DNA from: DATIJP01 sp964569185
GTDB lineage: Bacteria > Chlamydiota > Chlamydiia > Chlamydiales > Rhabdochlamydiaceae
NCBI GenBank assembly: GCA_964569185.1
Contig: CAZMTP010000010.1
Coordinates: forward strand, 1 to 34,442
DNA length: 34,442 nucleotides
Direction: 5' to 3'
Below the pieces are notes generated by a model. The model was given only the letters and a program-made list of their open reading frames with translations, was not told the origin of the DNA and searched no databases. Shown one piece after another: positions 1 to 6,154 of this stretch; position 1 is the stretch's first letter; every line of letters starts with the position of its first letter. Position numbers and translations under genes: made by a program.

Positions 1-64
1 AAAAATAGAACTATTTGTAGATATTGCTCTAGATTCTTCAATGTGTCAAGAGTCGATCTTAAAC

Positions 65-496
65 TTAGAGTACTCTTAAAACATTAATACGTTTTGGATT
101 TACTGCACGCATCAATTTTTCATATTGTTCCAGAGAAATTTTCGTTTTGCCTTTTTCATATTGAGCATAGGAATTTGGAGATTTTGATTTTAACCGATGA
201 GCAGTTTCTCGCACTGTTGTTCCTGTCATTTCCCTTTGTCTTCTTAATGAAAGAGCAAGTAGAAGTTTATTATCAGTCGATGTAATTCCAAACCTATCTT
301 TTTTATAATCTAAGACTAGAACATCAAAGTTTCTCCCCATCTCAGATTTAAAATAACATTCAAGAAGTCCAAATGTGGCATCTTTTATCATTTTTAATGC
401 ATCTTTCCGCGATTTTCCTTGAGTCATTAAATTCAAAGAAGGAACCTCCACAAGCCAAAATTTACCCTCTTTCCAAACTTTTCCTTCAAATTCCAT
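65..496 (-). CDS. HicB-like antitoxin/regulator with C-terminal helix-turn-helix
   Basis: 143 aa from an ATG at 496; an in-frame GTG at 502 is the alternative. I prefer the ATG because AAGG lies 5 nt upstream of it. The N-terminal ~55 residues (FEGKVWKEGKFWLVEVPSLN, then TQGKSRKDALKMIKDA) look like the HicB partial RNase-H-like fold, with the typical 'x-G-xS-xxEA' spacing. The C-terminal ~60 residues (ALSLRRQREMTGTTVRETAH, then SYAQYEKGKTKISLEQYEKL) look like an XRE/HTH DNA-binding domain. HicB proteins normally neutralise a small HicA mRNA interferase and autorepress. No HicA ORF is visible beside it: gcvH is 16-22 bp upstream and only 64 bp of window lie downstream. It sits at the distal end of the lplA-gcvH operon, so it may be an orphan regulator. 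Family call fairly sure, function uncertain. Confidence 0.7.
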   Translation of the reverse strand: MEFEGKVWKEGKFWLVEVPSLNLMTQGKSRKDALKMIKDATFGLLECYFKSEMGRNFDVLVLDYKKDRFGITSTDNKLLLALSLRRQREMTGTTVRETAHRLKSKSPNSYAQYEKGKTKISLEQYEKLMRAVNPKRINVLRVL

Positions 497-518
497 ATTC
501 ACCTTTATTTTTCCTGCA

Positions 519-884
519 TTAGCTTACAGAAACAAGCTCTAGGTACTGCTCTGAGTCTAGTAATGTCTCGAGCTCTGCGGCATCTCGCAGTTTAATCTTA
601 AAGAGCCAGCCGTCGCCTTCGGGTCCGTCGTTAATTAGCGAGGGGTTTTGCAATACTTTTTCATTAATGGCGACGATCTCTCCTGAAACAGGCGAATAAA
701 GATCCACAGCCGCCTTAGTTGATTCTAAAATGGCTGCCTCATCACCAAGCTCTACTTTTTTCCCCACAGTAGGGAGTTGGACAGAGACGATCTCTTTTAA
801 TTCTTTTTGGGCAAAGCTGCTAATACCCACAGTGCCCACTTCCCTTTCTACTTTGATCCATTCATGTGTTTCTGAAAATTTCAC
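519..884 (-). CDS. gcvH: Glycine cleavage system H protein (lipoyl carrier)
   Basis: 121 aa if read from the GTG at 884. A GTG at 890 also fits, but GAGG sits 5 nt before the 884 codon, so I prefer that. The N-terminus KFSETHEWIKVE and the lipoylation motif ESTKAAVDLYSPVSGEIVAI are diagnostic. The lysine in ESTKA (about residue 57) is the lipoate attachment site, and NDGPEGDGWLFKIK is the usual C-terminal element. The protein shuttles the aminomethyl group between P, T and L proteins. No gcvP or gcvT is in the window. As I recall, chlamydiae usually keep H and a lipoate ligase without a full cleavage system, which suggests another use such as lipoyl relay. It is co-transcribed with lplA (three genes upstream in the same leftward operon) and starts 10 bp after the preceding stop. 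Confidence 0.95.
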   Translation of the reverse strand: MKFSETHEWIKVEREVGTVGISSFAQKELKEIVSVQLPTVGKKVELGDEAAILESTKAAVDLYSPVSGEIVAINEKVLQNPSLINDGPEGDGWLFKIKLRDAAELETLLDSEQYLELVSVS

Positions 885-894
885 GTTCACCTCA

Positions 895-1536
895 CTAATT
901 CACTAATTTTAAGCTAGCCCATAAAGAGGGATGTTTCTCAATAGAAAAATGGTCCGAAGAGACTGAAAAATGTTGCGGCATCCCTTGGGCACGATTAATG
1001 CGATAAGCAAATCCTATACGATCAAAACTGCTCGGATCATAACCATGCAAACACTCTGCCGGAATAAAGACATTTAACTCATATTTCTTTGCATGGAATT
1101 CTGAATGGCACTTCAATAACTGGGCCTCACACAAAGGATGAGAATCTTCGGTCCTAAAATGGGTCATCTCTTGCGCTTGAATTTCCTCTACAGCTTTTGG
1201 TAGAAAAATGAAATGGTGACAAAAACGGGTGAGAAATCCGGCAGTTTTCAAATCTCTTGTGTCGATAAAAAGTTCTAAGGAATCCCCTTCTCTAAATTGG
1301 GGAAAGGTGCAATTTTCAAAAGCCTGCTCCACATGCAGCTGTGCAAACAGGCCCTCTTCATTCCAACCAAGAAAAAAAGTGGCAAAATGCTCTTCAGCTA
1401 AAAGTTCAGAAGTATCAGCTAGTAAATGGGGTTTGTTTAAGGAACCGTTTTTTGTGTATTTGAGATCGCAAGAGAGGCTAAAGAAGTCGACGGGTAAAAG
1501 AGGGGGGATTTTTTCTAAAAATTCATTCTGTTTCAT
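895..1536 (-). CDS. Conserved hypothetical protein, CBM9/DOMON-like beta-sandwich fold
   Basis: 213 aa. The run from about residue 50 (ATFFLGWNEEGLFAQLHVEQ, then FREGDSLELFIDTRDLKTAG, then FCHHFIFLPK) resembles the family 9 carbohydrate-binding-like fold: a W/G-rich strand pair followed by 'GDSLELFIDTRD' and an H-x-F strand. There is no signal peptide or membrane segment, so it is probably cytoplasmic. No enzymatic motif is visible. Its start overlaps the 3' end of the upstream foldase gene by 14 bp and has no Shine-Dalgarno, so translation is probably coupled. GcvH follows 10 bp later. Fold assignment is by pattern only; the function is unknown. The operon position hints at the lipoyl or envelope-folding neighbours rather than at sugar uptake. 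Confidence 0.6.
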   Translation of the reverse strand: MKQNEFLEKIPPLLPVDFFSLSCDLKYTKNGSLNKPHLLADTSELLAEEHFATFFLGWNEEGLFAQLHVEQAFENCTFPQFREGDSLELFIDTRDLKTAGFLTRFCHHFIFLPKAVEEIQAQEMTHFRTEDSHPLCEAQLLKCHSEFHAKKYELNVFIPAECLHGYDPSSFDRIGFAYRINRAQGMPQHFSVSSDHFSIEKHPSLWASLKLVN

Positions 1537-3718
1537 TGGAGGAAAGGGAAATCAATTTTTTTTCTTCGAGGAGATTTAAAAGCTGCTGCATCAAAGTTCT
1601 TTGGGCCTCAAGAGCTAAAGGTTTTTGTGCTTCAGCAATATCGCCCACAGCACTGTCTTGGCTCTGTTTTCGTTCTAGCAGCTGAAAAAAACAGAGCTCT
1701 CCTCCTTTTTGCACAAGTAGCGAAGACCACTCCCCTTCCTTCAAATGAAATGCTTCTTCCAAAAGGGGATCTTTTTCTTGTTGTCGTTTCATATCTATTT
1801 CTTGTTTCACTAAAGACCACTGTTTTTCTAATTGATGTCCCCCAAATTCTTTGGGTCCATTTTGCCGCTCGCACTCCTCTCTAGCTTTTTTCATAAAGTC
1901 CCAAAAACAGTTTTTTTGTTCGAAACTGCTAAATAACTGGTGATATAGATGTTGGCCCACCTGATCTTTCACCTCTTCAAATGGTTTCCAATTACTCTTA
2001 TCAAGGGCAAACTCTGTGGGATTCCTTTTGCGTATCTCTGGATAAATGGCTTCTAATTTCTGATCTAGTAACTTATCTAAGGTTCCATCTTGCATCGCTT
2101 CTGCAAAGGTTAGCACCTCTTTACCTTCTGGCTTTTTTAACACGTGCACGCGGTAGTAGGTCTCTTCATCCTTTGTAAATCGTTTCAATGAAGGGTCTTC
2201 TTTTTCAAGCAGGACAGCAAATTCTAAGGGGTCTTCTACTCCTGCAAAAGGCAAAGTCGCTGCTGGTTTAATGGATACTGTTTGCTCTGAAGGAATCGCC
2301 TTTTCTAAAGCTTCATCGATCCACTGAGGATGGAGATTTAAAATGTTCTTGCGCGCCACCTGATCCACTTTGAAGCGCACTTTGGAATCTAATTTTTCTA
2401 AAGCAGCAAAACGCTCTTCTCGCGAAGCACTACTTTCTAAAGCCAGTAAAGGAAACTGTTCTTGCAAATAGCTAAAATGGCCCGGCTCCAACTCCCATTC
2501 CCAGGTCTCTTTTAAACTGATTCTTTGAATCAGTTGATCTACTTTGACTTCTGCTACTTTCAACTGAAACTGTTTTTGTACTAGCTGGGGAAATCTCTTT
2601 TCAATTTGGGATAAGGTTAAAAAAGTTTTAGGCAAAACCAGATCGCCCTGTTTTTCTGCTGAGATACTGTCCAGGTAACATTGGAATTTCATCAGGGAGC
2701 GAAAATCGGAAAAATGGAGCGCCTCAGGGAGCTGATAAAGGGCGATCTTGGCCGAGTCACGGGTGAATGTATGAAACTGTTGCAATGATAGTGCATCTAG
2801 GAATACGCCCCCTGCCCCTTCTTGGAATAAACGTCTAAAACCCATCACCTTTTTCCAAAGAGAAATCGCTTTATTCTCATCAAGACCTAAAGACTGGAGC
2901 ATTTGATAATAGTAACTGTGCGCTTCTTCTAAAGAGACCGCTTTTCCTTGAGCGTACTGTTCTAATCCTTGACGCACATTAAGTAAGAGGTCTGCACGCG
3001 CCTCTTCCTTTGTCAGCTGATAACCCTGCTGTTTTGCATACACAGAGGCATGGATGAGAAATTGGCTGACTAAACTAACAAACTTAGGACCAAACCAGTC
3101 TTCAATGGAATGGAATCCAAACAGTGCCAAATCTTCATGATTTAATGCCGGATCGGGCCGCGCCCAAGAGTATTGATTTTGTTGATAAAGCAGTAGCTGC
3201 TTGAGCAGCTGGGGCGGTAATTTTGTTTGTGCTAGATAGAGCTTCAGAAGAAGAGAAAAGGTGGCAGGACTCATTTCCTCGCTTGTCTGCTTTAACTCTT
3301 CCAATAAGGGATTCATGCTAGGGCAGTACTGCTCCCAAACCACTCTTGCCGTTAAAAAAGGCACTTGCGGGTGAGCATAGGGAGTGAAATGTTTTGCCTT
3401 TCTAAATCGGGTCTCAATATCTGCTTTGATATCATTCCAATATCTTTCTACTAAAAGCGCCGCCAGGCCTGTTTCTAAAAAATCATGATGCACTAAGCTT
3501 CCATTGAGAAGATCGCCTTCTCTTAGAAAGCGGTTCATCATCTCCACCTCTTTAGACATCACTTTAGAACCATCTAAAGCGATCGCTACTTTCCGATCTG
3601 GTACCTCTTCACGTGCCGTAAATGTGCTGAAAGTGCCAAAAAATGTGAAAGAGATCACCACCATACAAGTGATGAAGATAAAAAAGATTTTCTGATATTT
3701 TCTAAAAAAATTAAGCAC
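1523..3718 (-). CDS. PpiD/SurA-like membrane-anchored periplasmic chaperone
   Basis: 731 aa from a GTG; AAGG lies about 8 nt upstream. Residues ~9-31 (KIFFIFITCMVVISFTFFGT) form one N-terminal transmembrane anchor, followed by a SurA_N-like start (VAIALDGSKVMSKEVEMMNR). The rest is a long helical, Glu/Lys/Gln-rich periplasmic region, with a C-terminal 'DPLLEEAFHLKEGEWSSLL' element like the second half of a parvulin module. I cannot see a complete parvulin domain with its catalytic signature, so it may be a chaperone without isomerase activity, as many PpiD-like proteins are. Predicted role: folding of newly secreted envelope proteins at the inner-membrane periplasmic face. It follows proS by 17 bp and overlaps the next gene by 14 bp. 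Confidence 0.65.
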   Translation of the reverse strand: MLNFFRKYQKIFFIFITCMVVISFTFFGTFSTFTAREEVPDRKVAIALDGSKVMSKEVEMMNRFLREGDLLNGSLVHHDFLETGLAALLVERYWNDIKADIETRFRKAKHFTPYAHPQVPFLTARVVWEQYCPSMNPLLEELKQTSEEMSPATFSLLLKLYLAQTKLPPQLLKQLLLYQQNQYSWARPDPALNHEDLALFGFHSIEDWFGPKFVSLVSQFLIHASVYAKQQGYQLTKEEARADLLLNVRQGLEQYAQGKAVSLEEAHSYYYQMLQSLGLDENKAISLWKKVMGFRRLFQEGAGGVFLDALSLQQFHTFTRDSAKIALYQLPEALHFSDFRSLMKFQCYLDSISAEKQGDLVLPKTFLTLSQIEKRFPQLVQKQFQLKVAEVKVDQLIQRISLKETWEWELEPGHFSYLQEQFPLLALESSASREERFAALEKLDSKVRFKVDQVARKNILNLHPQWIDEALEKAIPSEQTVSIKPAATLPFAGVEDPLEFAVLLEKEDPSLKRFTKDEETYYRVHVLKKPEGKEVLTFAEAMQDGTLDKLLDQKLEAIYPEIRKRNPTEFALDKSNWKPFEEVKDQVGQHLYHQLFSSFEQKNCFWDFMKKAREECERQNGPKEFGGHQLEKQWSLVKQEIDMKRQQEKDPLLEEAFHLKEGEWSSLLVQKGGELCFFQLLERKQSQDSAVGDIAEAQKPLALEAQRTLMQQLLNLLEEKKLISLSSNETE

Positions 3719-3735
3719 TCAAACACCTTCTTTTG

Positions 3736-5259
3736 TTAATAAGATTTTGCAAAAATCACTCTTCGTTTGCTTTTTTTATTGCTGATCACACAGCGTCCCT
3801 CTTCTTCATGACCATCCAAAGGGATACAACGGATGGTCACACTTAAATCTTTCTTGACCTGCTCTTCCACTTCATTCTCCCCGCTCCAATGCGATAACGC
3901 AAAACCGCCATGGATCTCTGGCTGCTCTTTGTCTTTGGGAGTGAAAAAGGCGTAAAACTCTTCTTTAGTATCAATTTTTTTAATATGTGCGTTTCTAAAG
4001 GCCAAAGCTTTTTCATAAAGATCGACCTGAATACTATCTAGAAGCGCAGGGATCTCTTTTAGTAAAATCTCGCGGGGAAGCGACGCTGTTTTTTTCGCAG
4101 GCTGATTGCGTTTGCCCACCATCACCGCATCCTTTTCAATATCGCGCGGGCCCACTTCTAGACGGATAGGCACCCCTTTTTTCACCCAAGACCAGAGCTT
4201 TTCTCCGCCAGTCATCTCACGCTCGTCCACAATGACTCCAAGCGGCTGATCATGATAGGAGATCTCACGCAAGGCATTGGCCAAAGCGCGACAATAATCG
4301 AGCACCTGCCCTCGGGACTCTTCTTTATGCAATACCGGAATAATCACAACGTGCATAGACGCGATGCGCGGCGGCAGCACAAGGCCATCATCATCACTAT
4401 GGGTCATCACAAGTGCGCCAATGAGACGGGTGGTGACGCCCCAAGAGCTTGTCCATCCATATTTTTCTTCTCCATCGGCATCGCGGAACCGGATCTTATG
4501 CGCCGTAGAGAAATTTTGACCTAAAAAGTGGGATGTCCCCCCTTGAAGCGCTTTGCGGTCCTGCATCATTCCTTCGATACAATAAGTAGTGACAGCTCCA
4601 GGAAATCGTTCGCTTTCTGTCTTTTCCCCTTTAATAAAAGGAATAGCCAGGTAAGTGCGCGCAAAGGTCTCATAAATATCCAACATGCGGACCGTTTCTT
4701 CCACGGCTTCTTCTTGTGTGGCATGTACCGTATGCCCTTCTTGCCATAAAAATTCTGTCGTACGCAGGAAGAGACGGGTGCGCATCTCCCAGCGCACCAC
4801 ATTGCACCATTGGTTTAAAAGCAGAGGAAGATCGCGGTAAGATTTGACCCATTGCGCTGCCATTTCACCAAAAATGGTTTCAGATGTAGGACGTACAATC
4901 AGCGGTTCTTCTAGAGGGCTGGCAGGAACTAACTTGCCTGCTTTATTAGTTTCTAAACGATGGTGAGTGACCACCGCGCACTCTTTAGCAAACCCTTCCA
5001 CATGCGCAGCCTCTTTTTCTAAGTAGCTTAGAGGGATAAAAAGCGGAAAATAGACATTCTGGTGGCCTGTGGCTTTAAACATTCCATCCAACGCCTTTTG
5101 AATATTTTCCCATAGGGCATAGCCCCAAGGTTTAATGACCATACATCCTCTCACAGGAGAATGTTCCGCAAGATCGGCAGCGCGCACCACTTGCTGGTAC
5201 CACTCCGCATAATTTTCTTGCCGTGTCGGTGTGATGGCTGTTTTTACTTTCTGGTTCAT
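3736..5259 (-). CDS. proS: Prolyl-tRNA synthetase, archaeal/eukaryotic-type (ProS type 3)
   Basis: 507 aa class II synthetase charging tRNA-Pro. Motif 2 region: RPTSETIFGEMAAQWVKSYR, then NVVRWEMRTRLFLRTTEFLW. Motif 3 region: GVTTRLIGALVMTHSDDDGL. The start (TARQENYAEWYQQVV-like, followed by SPVRGCMVIKPWGYALWENI) and the C-terminus ending KRRVIFAKSY, with a terminal tyrosine, are those of the short archaeal/eukaryotic form. The bacterial form has an editing insertion between motifs 2 and 3; here the spacing leaves no room for one. The start ATG overlaps the lplA stop (ATGA), so the two are translationally coupled. The gene was probably acquired by transfer or is an ancestral variant. From memory Chlamydia itself carries a longer bacterial-type ProRS, but I cannot check this. 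Confidence 0.95.
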   Translation of the reverse strand: MNQKVKTAITPTRQENYAEWYQQVVRAADLAEHSPVRGCMVIKPWGYALWENIQKALDGMFKATGHQNVYFPLFIPLSYLEKEAAHVEGFAKECAVVTHHRLETNKAGKLVPASPLEEPLIVRPTSETIFGEMAAQWVKSYRDLPLLLNQWCNVVRWEMRTRLFLRTTEFLWQEGHTVHATQEEAVEETVRMLDIYETFARTYLAIPFIKGEKTESERFPGAVTTYCIEGMMQDRKALQGGTSHFLGQNFSTAHKIRFRDADGEEKYGWTSSWGVTTRLIGALVMTHSDDDGLVLPPRIASMHVVIIPVLHKEESRGQVLDYCRALANALREISYHDQPLGVIVDEREMTGGEKLWSWVKKGVPIRLEVGPRDIEKDAVMVGKRNQPAKKTASLPREILLKEIPALLDSIQVDLYEKALAFRNAHIKKIDTKEEFYAFFTPKDKEQPEIHGGFALSHWSGENEVEEQVKKDLSVTIRCIPLDGHEEEGRCVISNKKSKRRVIFAKSY

Positions 5260-5969
5260 ATTGCCACTATTTCTTCTATACTGAGACGAAGCACCTTTCT
5301 CGCTTCTAATAACTCTTTTTTAGTCGCTTTTTCCCCTAAAAGCGGACAGGTATTAGCGAACATCGCGTCTAACACCTTTGTTCCAGGAAGCAATAGCTCC
5401 TCTAAAAGCTGCTTTTCAGGCGCAATCAGAGAAATAGTTCCCTGATGTAAAAAGCCATGTTTAGTTTTTCTTTGGGCCGCGCCAATTATCTTCTTTCCTT
5501 CAAGCAACACATCATATTTTGTCGGTTTAGCCATACAAAAATGGGCGCAGGACCGATCAAAGGCGGCCCCATCTTCTTTAATCAGCTCCAAATTGCCTTT
5601 AGGATTAAAAATCCTTTTTACAGCTTGCAAAACAGAGCGATTCACAAAATCATAGTTGTCTAGAGTATTTTGTGAAAAGCGAAAGTCGCTTGCGGGCACT
5701 AGAACAGAGAAAGCAAAATCCCAAATGTGGAAGACAATTCCTCCGCCCGTTGGCCGCTTGGCGCAGTCTATCCCCCGTTGTTTCATCTTTTCTATATGGA
5801 TAAACTGGTCCAACCGGACGAAATGGCCATAAGTGAAACAGTCGACCTTCCAATCATAAAAATGGAGGATCGGATTTTTTTTAAATTCCAAGGCCGAGAG
5901 CAGCTGCGCATCGCGCGCCATATTCGCTTCTGCCATGGCTGGCCCGGAATCGATGATCTCCCAACCCAT
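5256..5969 (-). CDS. lplA: Lipoate-protein ligase A family protein
   Basis: 237 aa. The signature KRPTGGGIVFHIWDFAFSVL (residues ~71-90) matches the RR-x-TGGG-x-V-x-H lipoate/octanoate-binding loop of the LplA/LipM/BPL superfamily. The stretch KPTKYDVLLEGKKIIGAAQR provides the conserved K-x-D-ll-x-g-kKi-g-g-A element that holds the acyl-adenylate lysine. Full LplA is about 330 residues, so this is the short form without the accessory C-terminal domain, typical of chlamydial and LipM-like proteins. It activates lipoate (probably scavenged from the host) and transfers it to lipoyl proteins; GcvH in the same operon is the obvious local acceptor. It is the first gene of the leftward operon, sharing a 185-bp divergent promoter region with clpC. 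Confidence 0.88.
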   Translation of the reverse strand: MGWEIIDSGPAMAEANMARDAQLLSALEFKKNPILHFYDWKVDCFTYGHFVRLDQFIHIEKMKQRGIDCAKRPTGGGIVFHIWDFAFSVLVPASDFRFSQNTLDNYDFVNRSVLQAVKRIFNPKGNLELIKEDGAAFDRSCAHFCMAKPTKYDVLLEGKKIIGAAQRKTKHGFLHQGTISLIAPEKQLLEELLLPGTKVLDAMFANTCPLLGEKATKKELLEARKVLRLSIEEIVAI

Positions 5970-6020
5970 GATTTATTTTTTCCTTTATAGTTAATCTCCA
6001 AAAACCAACTAAGATAGCCG

Positions 6021-6047
6021 AATTTTATTTGAAGGTCAAATAAAATT
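6021..6047. promoter_or_regulatory. Perfect 12-bp inverted repeat in the lplA/clpC divergent promoter region
   Basis: AATTTTATTTGA, 3-nt spacer AGG, then its exact reverse complement TCAAATAAAATT. It lies between the divergent lplA and clpC starts and just upstream of two TATAAT boxes (6059-6064 and 6066-6071) that read toward clpC. No U-tract follows, so an operator is more likely than a terminator. It is not CIRCE (TTAGCACTC-N9-GAGTGCTAA). The regulator is unknown. Confidence 0.5.
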
Positions 6048-6058
6048 AAAATAATTAT

Positions 6059-6071
6059 TATAATGTATAAT
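6059..6071 (+). promoter_or_regulatory. Candidate -10 boxes for clpC
   Basis: Two overlapping-phase TATAAT hexamers (6059-6064, 6066-6071) stand about 85-95 bp before the clpC ATG in a very AT-rich stretch. No convincing -35 (TTGACA) is at the right distance; the expected position falls in the 6021-6047 palindrome, which would let a protein bound there block the polymerase. clpC itself has a good Shine-Dalgarno, AGGAGG at 6141-6146, 8 nt from the ATG. Confidence 0.35.
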
Positions 6072-6154
6072 TAGTTCTTAATTGCTATTATAGAAGTTCC
6101 CCCTCTAGGCAAAAAAAACCTCAAGACCTATAGTCGGACTAGGAGGCCATTTCT

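Noticed and set aside
94..285. Plus-strand ORF inside the HicB gene
   Set aside because: Antisense shadow of the HicB reading frame; no Shine-Dalgarno, no recognisable domain.
6021..6047. Rho-independent terminator for lplA or clpC
   Set aside because: It lies between divergent starts, is AT-only and has no U-tract at either side.
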